DNA of 64,000 nt. Source: Hygrocybe punicea (Eukaryota > Basidiomycota > Agaricomycetes > Agaricales > Hygrophoraceae). The stretch is from NCBI GenBank assembly GCA_963556145.1, contig OY744471.1, positions 4,395,590 through 4,459,589 of the forward strand. The letters are read 5' to 3'. Under the pieces are notes generated by a model. The model worked only from the letters and a program-made list of their open reading frames with translations, did no database searches and was not told where the DNA came from. Made by a program: the position numbers and the translations under genes. Positions 40,831 to 51,854 of the stretch are shown in pieces (positions within the stretch are counted from its first letter, which is position 1; each line of letters begins with the position of its first letter).

Positions 40831-43695
40831 TTCACTCTGACTCACGTTGGAACGCGAGGGAGGTTGTTGGGTGGAGTTGACCATGGGCGCCTTCTTTATG
40901 CGGTCAAGGTGGGCCACAGGGGGCTGTTCTATGTAATAAAATGTCAGTAAAATATAGTATGAAGCCGTTACTTACCGTGGTTGTTGAGTAACGTTAGTGT
41001 TGAGTCGAAATTAGGGTGTCGCGTGAGTATGTTTAAGGTCACATGACCTAAGTTCACGCGACTGCATAGAAAAAAATGTGAAAAATCAAGTATCTAAATG
41101 AGTATCTACGTAGGTAACTATACATTACGGTTCGCGGTTTGAACCGTGTTTGAATGCGGTTTGAACTGCATGTCAGTGCTGGAACCGCAAACGGAACCAG
41201 CGGTTCAGTTCAGCCAAAGGGCTGAACCAGAACCGAACTTCCGGTTCGGTTTGCGGTTCAAACTGGGTTCGGATCGGTTCCGAACCGAACTTCGGCATCA
41301 CTACCTGTGAAGCGCGTTCATTTTCAAGATGATGAACCCCAAGGACATGATGATTCCTTACCGGCTGATAACCACATTCGAAGCCGCTCTGCTTGGATTC
41401 AATCACAACAAATTCATGATGACCCTTCCAACCATGATCCCTTAGATGATACCGTCCACACTGCTCGAGTTCCAGAGAAGCAACGCACTGCAGTAGTCAA
41501 GACTGCAACCACCGGTGCATTCAGAGCTGAGGAACTATGTGTACAAGACCACCAAGCCTCAGATAGTGACATCGAGATCCCTCTTGCCCACCCACGTGTC
41601 GCAGCAGCCAAGGCCAAAGCAGTCCATGCACGAATAGCAGCTGCTGAGATTAATCTTGGCGACATGGATGGTGACACCTCTGACCTGTATCTGTCTGACA
41701 CTCCCAGTATTCAGCCGATGAAGACTGTGAAAGCGAAGACCGCTGTGGCCAAAAACTCAGTGCGTAAGACCCGTCTAATTTATACCTGTATAAAATACTG
41801 ACTTTTTCCTTAGCGTTGATTACTCTTGTTGTTCCTGAAGGTGCCAGCGAATCTTCAAAGATGGTGATGATTTCATGCGATATTACTTTTGAAAATCTCA
41901 AAACCACCATATACACTACATTTGGATGTATGGACCTCAAGATCCAACCCCAATTGAGTTACAAGATTGGTGCCCGTGGCACGATTTTCTTGCTCGCTGA
42001 TGAAAATGACTTTATGGCGCTGATGAAAAGCAAGGAGCTTATGTCGAAGAAATGTGCAGACACAAAGGTCTTCATCTTGATCCCTAAAAATGTATGTTTC
42101 ATTTGTCCTTCGATTTTTTTAGCACACTTCAGCTTAGCGTCATTTTAGTACCAGACTTCTTTTACCCAACTCATCCAGAAAAAGAAGAGGAAAGCAACGG
42201 CCACAGACCGGTCTCACAGGTGTGCCGCCTCCCCGTGCTCGACCTCGATGGTGATGATGAAGATACCAACAATACTGGAGACATCAAACCGGTTATGAAC
42301 ACTCTACTTGACACCTTGAAGCAGTGTGTGTTATGTGGAGACATGAAGTGCTGTAAGATCAACAAGCATGGCATTCATGTCAACCTTACCTTGCAACATG
42401 TCAAGGCTTGGGCCGAACACCTTGTAAGATTATTCATTGTATTTATGATTTCCTGCTAACATATTATTCAGCATGCCAAGAGTCCTGGCATCACTTTCAC
42501 TATTCTGCCACGTGTTGCAGCTTTCCAACAGTTCCATGCAGATGATCCTGTCCCAGCACGGCCGGTTGAAAGAAAGGGGAAGGCAACACACCCCACAGGA
42601 GTACAGGACAACGATGTCATCCTAGCTCAGAATTTATTGGCACCCATGCTTGCCTTGAGCAACATTGCGAATCTTTTTCCCAGTGGCTTCACTCCTGTTC
42701 CTCAAATTCCGGCAACAGTTCCTCCCACTCCCACTCCTGGTCCTCCTGCTGATATCTCAGTAGGGGACATATCTTTTGACGGACCGTCACCATACCCCAC
42801 CATCGAAGAATTTTTGACCAAGCTCGACGAGAAATATGCCGGCCAACGGGAATTGCTCCAATACATTCCACAGTTCAAAAAACGAGGGTTCCTCTTCATC
42901 AATGATCTCCTCAATGTTACTGATCCTGTGGATGCATTTAGGGAGCTTTTCACGATGAAAATGGGTACAACAACATTCATCATTCACAATTGCAAGAAGG
43001 AGGTAAAGCGCATAAAGGGTCAGTTGTGAGAGTGAAGGAATTACGTAGCAGACTATGATATATTTCAATTTCATGCAATACTTAGATAGGTGTGATACAA
43101 TCTCATTGTCAAAAAAGTTCTGCAAAGTACATATGGCACAAGCTAATAACCTGCGTGAGAGAACCAGCCCTCAATACTCGACTTTTCTACAAGATCCAAT
43201 GCGTTATACAAAAATGAGCGAGCCTGTAATAAATCCGCAGTTTCCAAAAACGAACGATACTGCACACCATGGCATCGGATGTATGCCTTGAGCCAAGAAA
43301 ACATTTCCTCAATGGGATTAAAGTCAGGGGAGTACGGAGGCAAGTAAACAACTCGGATGCCCCTTGTGACACAATTAGTAGCTAGGGAGGCAAAGGGGGC
43401 AGCTACGTACTTTTCTTCACAAATCGCTGTAACACCATCAACATGGTGGATTGAGCAGTTGTCCATTACAAGAACGCTGCGTGGATCAGGGTATGGATTC
43501 ATTTCCTCGAGAAGGCCATCTATGAATTCAAGGAATGTATTGCCATTGAATGCACCAAGTTCAATGCTACTGTAGATGACACCATCAATTGCCAGGGCAG
43601 GCAATACCGAAAACCTGTGCCGAAAACATCAGAATATTGAAGGTTTTTAAACTTTTCAACAAACCTAGTTCCACGGACAAAGTGCAACACCTCGC

Positions 43696-44626
43696 TAGGG
43701 ATGACCACGGGTCTTGAATGGGTCGGCTCGGCTGACACCGCACCCGTACCCGTGAACACCTTACCCGGGGCGGTTTTGACCCGCACCGCACCCGAACATC
43801 TATGGGTCACGACGGTACACCTTACCTGTGGTGTACCGTCGCGTCCTGCCGTCCACCACAGCCCCCGTTCTGCTCTGCAACCTCGCAGATGCAGCGCCGG
43901 CATCAATTGACGCAACGTGCTTGTCTGCGAGGTGATCAACATGGGGAACGAGGGGGGCATGTGCCGTCGGACGCATTGTAGCGCGTCTGCGAGGTGGACA
44001 AGAGGGGGACAAAAGGGGGACGCGTCGCTGTCGTCGCTGTTGCGTGTCCGCAAGGTGGACGAAGGGGGACGCATCGTTGTTGCGTGTCGGCGAGGTGGAC
44101 AAAGGCCCGGGCCAGGGGATGCATTGTTGTTTTTGTTGCGTGTCCACGAGGTGGACGAGAGGGGGTGCGTTGTCGTTGTTGCTTGTCCGCGAGGTGGACG
44201 AGAGGGGCACGCGTTGTTGTTGTTGCATGTCCGCGAGGTGGACGAGAGGGTGACGCGTCGTTGTCGTTGCGTGCTGTTGCCCCATGCTGTTGTTGTTGTT
44301 GTCATAGCGTAGTTAGCTACAGTTCATTACTTGATCAGAAATTGAGACTTACCTAGGCCGGGAAGTGGGAGCACCACCCCCCGGCCGCTTCCCTGCTCCT
44401 TCCTTTGACTGTTCCGGTTGGTCGTCTGGTCGCCGCGCGCTTGCTCGCCCTTGGTCGTAGCCGTCGAGGTGGTTGTGGTGGTTGTGTGATGAACCCGTGA
44501 CACACCGCCAAACCGCAGGTACGGGTCACAGTATGGTCACGGGTGACGAAACCAAACACCCTACCCGTACCCGCGCAACCCGTTTTGGTAATACCGCGGG
44601 TTGACCCAAACCCGTGGTCATCCCTA
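43696..44626. mobile_element. Non-autonomous hAT element 2 (931 bp)
   Basis: The ends TAGGGATGACCACGGGT match in inverted orientation. The flanking 8-mers CACCTCGC and CACCTTGC differ at one position. It contains a 50-bp-class minisatellite and many ACCCGTACCCG blocks. It interrupts the transposase gene. Confidence 0.85.
43980..44290. repeat. Minisatellite of about 50-60 bp in hAT element 2
   Basis: Six or so units with the core GTCCGCGAGGTGGACGAGAG followed by a GTTGTTGC stretch. Spacing varies. Confidence 0.8.
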
Positions 44627-45312
44627 CACCTTGCGGGCCCGTTGCCCCTTGATTGCCCAGCCATTTTCACGGTATGTATTCAATTGGTTGACAGCGCACT
44701 CATCAACAAATACAAGATTTTCTTTTGGTTCATTGGCGATGTCAAGGATGTATTCAGCACATTTGATGTTACAACACTCAACTGCAATCTTCAAAAGCTT
44801 TGGAGAACATAGGTAATAATCAGCAGAACAGAGAGATTGCATAAATGAGATTTACCTTCTTATGAGTCAAGCCCACCTCCTTGATTGCCCGATAAACGGT
44901 TGGAATAGAAACAACAAGCCTGTGTTGACTGTATAATTCATCAAAAATCTCGTCCAAATAAAGGCTTGGGCAGCGTTTGATGAGGGCAAGCATCATCTAA
45001 ACAAATTTGAGTAATGTGTAAATGAGCTGAGAAAAGGGAATACATAGATATGAGGTTGCGACATGATCTTTGGCCTCCCGACAGTAGCACAAGGGTCCAG
45101 AATAGCAGCACCAATCTCATTGTAGAGTTTTTTGATACGTTGTACTGTACGGCAGGTGATGTTTAAGGCTTGGGAAACTTGACTGGTGTTCCATCCGAGC
45201 TGGATGGTCTGGTAAATAACCAGTTCTCGTATTTCTTTCGTGGTAGGAGATCCTTTGGTCATTGTAACATGAGGTCACGTGCCATAGTCAACTTGAATAA
45301 AACTCCAACCAT

Positions 45313-46867
45313 CTATAATGTCATGGCAAAGAGTCAAGAACAAGAATCGGGTGCATTCAATGAGCTCAATTTTGTCTCTCCTATCATTGTGTAATATTAA
45401 CCTTCTGCATGGCCAGCGGCATTTGATCTTCACAGGGAAGCAGTTGTCTAACTGCATTGCGTTGCCTGACTGCAATGTCCAGAACTCAGCCAACCATCTC
45501 ATCTTCCGCCTGACAGTTGAAAATATGGCTCGAAAGCTAGTCACCTTCAAATTAGAGTTTCCAGACACCAATGACATAGTGGTGGTAAAGAGTATGGATG
45601 AGGAAGACCTTTATCCTAGCCAGGAGGACCTTTACTCTGACCGGGAGGTCCTTATCCTCACCAACAAGCAGTTTGGGGATGGTAGTCTTCCGGTCAATCG
45701 CATCTTTAATTTATTTGGTGACTTTTTCCCATGCCATTATACAACTCACTCAATGTCCTTTCCCATCGCACTTGAACAACTCTCGATAGTCGGAGGAAAT
45801 ATATCTAACGTGGGACAGGACCAAATCAATGACTTGCACTACAAAATTGTCGTCATAAACGTTCAAAACGAACATTGTTTCATCTGCCATATCTGCAGCA
45901 GGTGCAAGCGACTGTGGGGCTGGGTCCGGGCTCTTTTTTCTGTAAGTGTTAAGCTCATTTTCTTTTAGCCCTGTGCTCATCTCGCGCTAAGCGTACCGCG
46001 CAACGTATCTCGGGGCGAAACGCCCAGGTTCCCGATGGCACAACGAGCATGAGTCGTGCGTGAATGAACCGCGATGCGCCGGATGAAGGGAGCAGTTTAT
46101 TGGGGAGCAAGATGGATCTGAAGTGGGCGGGGTAGTTGGCAATACGTCGGACTCGCGTTTCTATCATCGTATGTTCGCATTCATGTACTTTTTTCTCTGC
46201 AATGCCGGACTTTTTCATCTTTTTAATTTTTTTTCATTTTGCTATTTTACTACTGGGTGGGATGGTAAAACAGCATGATATTGGTTCAGAAAGTACAGGA
46301 TATGCATGAGCCGTGAGTATGCATGGGGGTTTGGCTTGATTTCACAGAGATAAAGACAATAAAAAGGTGATGGAACACATGATGCCGAAGTAGTGAATTG
46401 AGACCGCCCGCCTGCCTCTCCCATGCCCCGAGCCCTCCGTTAAGTCACATACATGCCAGGGAAAGTTTCCGTATGGACATTAGGCGCCTTGATCGCGGGT
46501 GACGGCACTCACATGGCAATTGGGGCCCCTTGACGCCAATACATTTTGAAAGGGTTTTGCGTCGATCGGACATGTTCCTGCCCTCACCTATGGAATGTAT
46601 AAACTGTAGAATACTTCGGAATTAGCTTTGCGCATGTGGATCCCAAGCGACAGCTCACCAAGGGTTGTTCAGTGCCCAAAATGACAAATACTTTGGAACG
46701 GTTTTTCACGAATTTTATTAGATGGAGCCCTGGGCCCCACCTGGGTGATACTATAAAACAGATTTCAGACAATTTGATCGATAACTCACCGAGTTATAGC
46801 TCGAGCAATATGAGGCGCGCTACATAGGCGGACTTTGAACTGGCGACAAGTATCATGTAATCAGCTG
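45313..46867 (-). repeat. Right 1.55-kb TIR of transposon b
   Basis: Reverse complement of 36557-38115. It ends CAGCTG followed by TA. Confidence 0.92.
45318..45968 (+). CDS. ORF in the right TIR of transposon b, uncharacterised
   Basis: 216 codons, the second copy of the left-arm ORF with a few changes, such as HGQRHL against HGQWHL. It points outward. Function unknown. Confidence 0.35.
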   Translation: MSWQRVKNKNRVHSMSSILSLLSLCNINLLHGQRHLIFTGKQLSNCIALPDCNVQNSANHLIFRLTVENMARKLVTFKLEFPDTNDIVVVKSMDEEDLYPSQEDLYSDREVLILTNKQFGDGSLPVNRIFNLFGDFFPCHYTTHSMSFPIALEQLSIVGGNISNVGQDQINDLHYKIVVINVQNEHCFICHICSRCKRLWGWVRALFSVSVKLIFF

Positions 46868-47172
46868 TAAGTGATGCCTAAATTGGGACTAGAAATTTAG
46901 AGTAAACTTGAAACTAAATTATGCTTTCCCCTTACAATTTAGATCTGATAATTATTTTGATTGCAGGAATAACCTAAAGATGTAAATAAATAAATGATTT
47001 AGATGTATATTTATTCATGACTTAAATTTAATATTTAGGCTAGGCCTAAATGTAAATCTAAAGATTATATTTTTCTGCTAACTTTAGAAATCACTTTAGA
47101 TCCTAACTAAAAGTTGGAACTCCTGATGTGTGATGTCTAGGCAATGACACGGGAACACCCGCAGGTAGTGTT

Positions 47173-50100
47173 TAGGCAAGAGCACGGGTAACCCTGCGGG
47201 TCTGGCATTGCTACCCGTACTCTTACCCGCACTGACCCGTACCCCTCTACCCTCAGGTTACATGTGAGCGGGTTATGGTGGGTAACAGCGGGTAATGGGT
47301 ACCCAGGGGTACCATCATGTATTTGGGGGGGTGCAAGTCTACGAGATAAAAAAAAAACTACAATTATTTATTGAGGGTTATCGCATCCCAGTTCCATGCC
47401 AACTCAGGCTCATCTTCCTGCAGATCTGGCTGTGTTGTAGCCTTCAACACATCCTCATCCTTCATGAGACCCAATAAGCTCCAGGAACCCAGACACAATA
47501 AAGCACGCGTGGACTGGACTGAGAGCCGGCTTCGGACATGAGAGAGTAAGAGACGTCCTTGACTGAATGTTCGTTCGACATCAACAGAGGTGGCTGCACA
47601 AATATATTAGATCAGGACATATATGAAGAGTCTGGATACATACCTGGAATCGTCAGGTAGTCCAGCGCCATTCGGTATAGCGTCGGGAAGACCACCCGCT
47701 TGTCAATCCACCACGCAATGACGTCTGGGACCATCTCCAGGTCAGTGCTTAAGTAGACAGTGATCTTGTCTCGCAACTCTGACAGCTTGGGTGCAGCGAG
47801 GGCGGGAATAGTATCGAAAATGTTGGCGGAAGATTCCTGACCAGGCAGCGTTGTGAGTACAATACAAAAAAACTCAAAAAAATGCATATATGCACCTGAG
47901 CGGCTGTATCTTCACCAGTACTAGCCGCCACGTCTCACACTCGGTTCCCGACGCATAGTGACGATTGTATTCAGTCCGAAGGAGTTCCTCTGCAGTTGCG
48001 ATCCAATCCGGCTCCCATTGCTGAGTCTTGAAATAAGCCAATTTGTGACGGGGATGCAGGACTAGCGTTCTGGTAAGCTCGAGATTCAACCAAAAAAAAT
48101 AGATGTTAATGTACTCATCGCAATCCGGTAGACCTCTGAAGCATCTGTGAGCGAATAGTACCGATTCAACGTTGCGAGTGCAAGGCGGACAGCGGATTTG
48201 ATGGACTTATCGATGGTTGATTTTTTGAGTATATCATTGAAGCGCCGGTCAATCTCGTCCATTGCCGGGATGACAACAGCGAGATTTGGGGTTGCACGAG
48301 AGAAGAACAGAGTTGCGTCTTTGAGAATCTGCATGTTTGTGCCAGTTGAGTCATTTCTATTTAGGGAAAGTGCACAGCACATGCCTTCAAGATGTCCCAC
48401 AGCTGCTGAATGATATCCCAATCTTTTTCTGACAGCTCATATGGACGTAAGTTGTTCTTTCGATCCACTGTGTAGTTCTCAATGACATTTCTGTATTTCA
48501 GAGCAAAGGCCAGCATGTCATAGGTTGAGTTCCAACGAGTCCGAACATCGCGCAGCATTCTTCGAAGAGCTTTGTCGATTTCCTTGAAGCACGAGTCCCA
48601 AGCAGGCAACAGGATCGTGGTGGAGTGTATCGTCTTGAACGCTAGTTTCCGGAGCTGCATAACGAGGTCCTGATGAGTCGCGTCATTACTCGTGCAATGT
48701 TCACTAACCTTGGCGAGAACAAGCATTACAGGACAGATCTGAGCCCGTATCTCTGTGCGCTCCTCTTGAGAGGTCTTCCATCTCGTCCACCAACCCATCA
48801 ATGTCATCTTCAGTGGACTCGTCATCATCACATACACCGTTTCCAAATGCTTGTGTGGCGACTTCTTCGAGTTCCAAGTCCTCTGCCATCTCATCCAGTT
48901 CGCGCTGCAGCGCGTCATCTTGTAACCCCTTCTTTATGGTCTCAAATGGCTTCAGCAGGGACTTGGCTACAAGATTCACAATGTGCAGAAAACACCAAGT
49001 TCGATTGACCTCGGAAAAGTTATCAATCTCCACAGCCATCTCATTGACCATCGTGTCATTGCATGACACATTGTCGCATGTGACACTCAACATCTGGTAC
49101 GTCTGATTTAGCTGCAGATGCATGACTGACGATTTGCGCCCACCTTATGCTCGATCTGGAACTCTCGCAATATGTTTATGAACGCGGCTGCGAGATTAAT
49201 GCCTGAGTGTGACTGGGATCATCGGATCAGTCATGATGTGAAAACATAGTGAGTGACATACCTTCGCAACCTCGACGACGTCAAGGATGAGGCACAAGGG
49301 CTGTCCCTTGCATTCCAGGTGCGCTGTCACAGCAACATATGCTTTGTGGTTTGGCGGAGTCCAAGCATCAGTTGCAAAACTGATGCGCCCCTCATACTCG
49401 TTAAGCATCTTGGCGATCCGGTTCCTTGTACGAGCGAAGACCTGCTTGACGTCCCGAGAGACGGTGTGGCGCGAAGGTATGTAATGCTCTGGTCGGCCCA
49501 TTTTCATCAACGACCGGAAGCCACGATCCTCCACGATCTTAAATGGCCGACAATTCTCAGCAACCCAGCGGACGAGCTCTGCCTTGGTCTCCATCTTGGT
49601 GTGTGGTCGATGTGAGTAAGTTACCTTGCCTTTTGCCTGATGCTCAAAGTGCGCCATTATAGACCCATCCACGGCCTCTACAAGACCCTCATGAGTCTGT
49701 GTGGCTGTGAGGCCACGCGCGCTGTCGACAGTCTGGACTCCCCAGCATGTTCGTGCATGTTTTAAAAGGTTGCTTGTGGATTTAGCATCGCCCTTATCGA
49801 GGAAACGGCGAATTCCCTTTCGGCAACCCCGAGCTGCGCAGCGGAAAGTATGGAACCAGCGCCCCTTGTCATCGTACCCGATATCAGGAATAGGATGGTA
49901 AAATGCATAAACTGATGAAACCCAGTCCTTTCGCAGGTGCTCTGTACATCAAGGTAAGTGATTTAATCTGGATGGCACCATAGAATATTGGCTGACCGAG
50001 TTCATCCTCAGAATTGACAGGCTCTTCTCCCTCCTCATCATCATCGCGTGCACTCTTGGATCCTGGCGCTACCAAGCTGTGGACATGGTCTTCATCATCG

Positions 50101-50600
50101 TCAGTGTCAATGATGGTGGTGACCGTTGGCGCCAGCCTGACCTGCATGGCAGGGGTGACGGCAGGCTGCTGCAAGGTCTGTGACTGAGACAGTGACGCTG
50201 TGGACGAGTCTGCAGTCGACGGCCTATGCCGCTTGGAGGATGCCACTGGTTCTTCAGTAGCAGGTCGCTTTTGGCCATTACGAGGCTGGCTGCTGGACAT
50301 TTGGGTGGATGGTTGAGGCTGGGAAGGCCTGGATTTGGCCTGGGAGCGGGATTTTTTGGGAGGAGGCATGGATTTTTTTGGGGGAGGCATGATGGAGTGG
50401 GTGAAGTTTGAGCCCCTATTTATATGTAGTAGTTGTGTGTCCACGAGTGTGCCACAAAGTGGCTATATTCTCTATTGGTGTTAGATGTAATGACAGGTAT
50501 ATATGAAGGTCACGGGTTCTGTTTTATGTACCCGTACTCTTACCCGCACATACCCGTACTCACTACCCGTGCGGGTTTGTATTACCCGTGCTCTAGCCTA
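47173..50600. mobile_element. Autonomous hAT transposon (3428 bp)
   Basis: The ends are TAGGCAAGAGCACGGGTAA and, inverted, TAGGCTAGAGCACGGGTAA. The flanking 8-mers are identical (GTAGTGTT at 47165-47172 and 50601-50608), a perfect hAT target duplication. Subterminal ACCCGTAC/GTACGGGT repeats follow on both sides. A full transposase gene lies on the minus strand. Nothing visible prevents activity. A partial TAGGCAATGACACGGG copy of the terminus lies just outside at 47139. Confidence 0.93.
47364..50390 (-). CDS. hAT transposase with BED-type zinc finger
   Basis: Spliced minus-strand gene, ATG 50390 (MPPPKKSMPPPKKS) and stop 47364-47366. Exon 1 is a basic, disordered start; a 55-nt intron (49942-49996) keeps phase. 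Exon 2 has the motif string VYAFYHPIPDI, HTFRCAARGC and NLLKHARTCW, the BED-like finger. Later motifs are RHTVSRDVKQVF, ISFATDAWTPPNHKAY, MLSVTCDNVSCNDTM (RNase H-like core), CFLHIVNLVAKS, TRWNSTYDML and EKDWDIIQQLWDIL. The C-terminal dimerisation region follows (VPDVIAWWIDKR, TSVDVERTFSQGR, LLGLMKDEDVL). At least seven introns are needed. No internal stop was noticed in the exons I could follow. Confidence 0.85.
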
Positions 50601-50649
50601 GTAGTGTTTTATTGTGTTTTGCATGTGACTTTGCCAACATCATAGTCAC

Positions 50650-51854
50650 ACTTCATTTTGAGCGCCCGACTCAAAATTGCCATATCTCATGTAATACTCA
50701 ACGTACAGCTTAGCAGTTTGAAATATGAGAGTTCAAATATAATGTCTAGATGTACACCAATGTCTCTAGTCGTTCCGTTCGGAAGATACTGGCATACTTC
50801 AAGCATTCTGGCCAAATCAATGTCCCTGAGTGCGAAAGGCCAAAAGTGCATCGAATTCTGTGTAACTATGATATTGAGGTGTGTAGCATTACATCTTGTG
50901 CACTTGTTCTCCACAAACTTTTGATATGCAGTATATGCATCGCAGGTTGAATGAATGCCCTGATCTGTATCTCGACGAACTGCAAATGGAGCTCCAGGAG
51001 ACTTGCAGTACCTCAGTATCAATTTCGACGATATGGAGAACCCTCGTAAAGGGTGGTTATACCATGAAAAAGGCACACTTTGCACACTATTTCATAATTA
51101 TTCAACTAATCAATTGTCAGCTCTCCCGTGTCATGATCGAATGAAGTGAAGAGAAACAAAGCATGTTTGCTGCTCGCATTGGCACATATGAGGCTGAACA
51201 ACTAGTTTTTGTCGATGAAAGTGCTGTGGATCATCGAACAACGTATCGTGGAAGAGCCTGGGCCATCTGTGGCCGAAAAGCAACTTGCAAAGCCTTCTTT
51301 TGCCGCGGACGATGGTATGTTCGCTCACATTTCAGTCCTCCATTCATTGACAATGCTGCTATATGTCTAGGTTTTCTGTTCTTCCCGCTTTGGCCCTCGA
51401 AGATGGCATCATCCACTGCGAAATTGTTGAAGGTGCTTTTGACACAAATCTTTTTTATTCATTCATAAACCATCTCCTTGATCAAATGCAACCATTCCCC
51501 GCCCCAAAATCAGTTATTGTCATGAATAATTGCCGAATTCACAAGCACCCTGAAATTTTGGAGCTCAATGAATCTCGGTAAGTTTTGATTTATATTATCT
51601 CCAATTTTGTGACTACCATGTCATTATTCAGAGGCATGCAGTGTGAATTTCTACTGCCGTATTCGCCTGACTACAATCCGATCAAACTGGCATTCTCTGC
51701 AATGAAATATTCCCTCCGCTGCAATGGTGAATACGTCTGTATGGCTATGACAGAATTGACTTTAATGGATATTTATTGTCTGTTACTCAAACCCCTCTAT
51801 GAGATTAGCCCCGTGGATGTATTTGGTTGGTTTAGGCACTGTGGTTATGTGTAG
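50650..51854 (+). pseudogene. Dead Tc1/mariner-like transposase
   Basis: Pieces in order: SVRKILAYFKHSGQIN (helix-turn-helix region), DLYLDELQMEL, FVDESAVDHRTTYRGR (first Asp), FSVLPALALEDGIIH, VIVMNNCRIH where the second Asp is Asn, and LPYSPDYNPIKLAF where the Glu is Lys. Introns have recognisable GT-AG ends. With two of three catalytic residues lost and a frame break near 51145 it cannot cut DNA. It is related to the transposases of a and b; no TIRs were found around it. Confidence 0.8.

Larger units (their letters stand above)
39173..41303. mobile_element. Non-autonomous hAT element 1 (2131 bp)
   Basis: The ends are TAGTGTTGCCGAAGTTC and, inverted, TAGTGATGCCGAAGTTC. The flanking 8-mers GCTGTGAA and CCTGTGAA differ at one position, as expected for an 8-bp hAT target duplication. 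There is no transposase. The interior consists of GGTTCAG-type inverted blocks near both ends, a minisatellite and GCT/GTT arrays. Confidence 0.85.
39039..43029 (+). pseudogene. Passenger gene of transposon b, split by a hAT element
   Basis: ATG 39039 (MGSKKLAMKCTPK). The first exon is cut at 39172 by a 2.1-kb hAT insertion and resumes at 41312. Dropping the insertion and one target-site copy restores one frame across the join (codon AAG). A 50-nt GT-AG intron follows near 41774. The next exon has a beta/alpha region (MVMISCDITFENLKTTIY, FLLADENDFMALMKS) resembling a PB1/ubiquitin-like fold. Then come a basic patch, a segment with CVLCGDMKCCKINKHG ending HVKAWAEHL before a GTAAGATT donor, and a SAM-like helical end (PTIEEFLTKLDEKYAG to AFRELFTM). 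Stop near 43027-43029. The architecture is that of the passenger gene in transposon a. Some exon borders remain unsure. Confidence 0.65.
43143..45262 (-). pseudogene. Transposase of transposon b, split by a hAT element
   Basis: Minus-strand pieces: helix-turn-helix start from ATG 45262 (IQLGWNTSQVSQALNITCRT), a second exon (CPSLYLDEIFDELYSQH), then NLVFVDECAVNQ with the first Asp up to 44627. After a 931-bp hAT insertion it resumes at 43604 with SVLPALAIDGVIY, VLVMDNCSIHH (second Asp) and PPYSPDFNPIEEMF (Glu), stop at 43143. All three catalytic residues survive, so the insertion is the visible defect. A 50-nt intron separates the second Asp from the Glu. Confidence 0.85.
36557..46867. mobile_element. 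Transposon b: 10.3-kb relative with 1.55-kb TIRs
   Basis: It starts and ends with CAGCTGATTACAT, flanked by TA (36555-36556 and 46868-46869). The terminus resembles transposon a (CAGCTGATTTCAT, then ATAACTC further in). Between arms of about 1.55 kb lie a decayed transposase (38130-38868), a passenger gene (39039-43029) and a second transposase (43143-45262). Two hAT elements interrupt it. Without them it would be about 7.2 kb. Confidence 0.85.
31595..47131. mobile_element. Old foldback element hosting two Tc1/mariner-like insertions
   Basis: 31595-31902 matches the reverse complement of 46870-47131 (outer ends ACACATCAGGA). 34882 to about 35000 matches the reverse complement of about 36420-36554 (both have TTATCAAAAG/TTGTCAAAAT then AAGATTCC). 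Put together, each arm is about 430 bp. Transposon a splits the left arm and transposon b the right arm. Removing both leaves a foldback element of about 2.2 kb with a low-complexity core and no gene. No target duplication was found. The arms are diverged, so this is the oldest layer. Confidence 0.6.

Noticed and set aside
40564..40950. Cysteine-rich or leucine-rich frames
   Set aside because: Products of GCTGCT/GTTGCG repeats inside hAT element 1.
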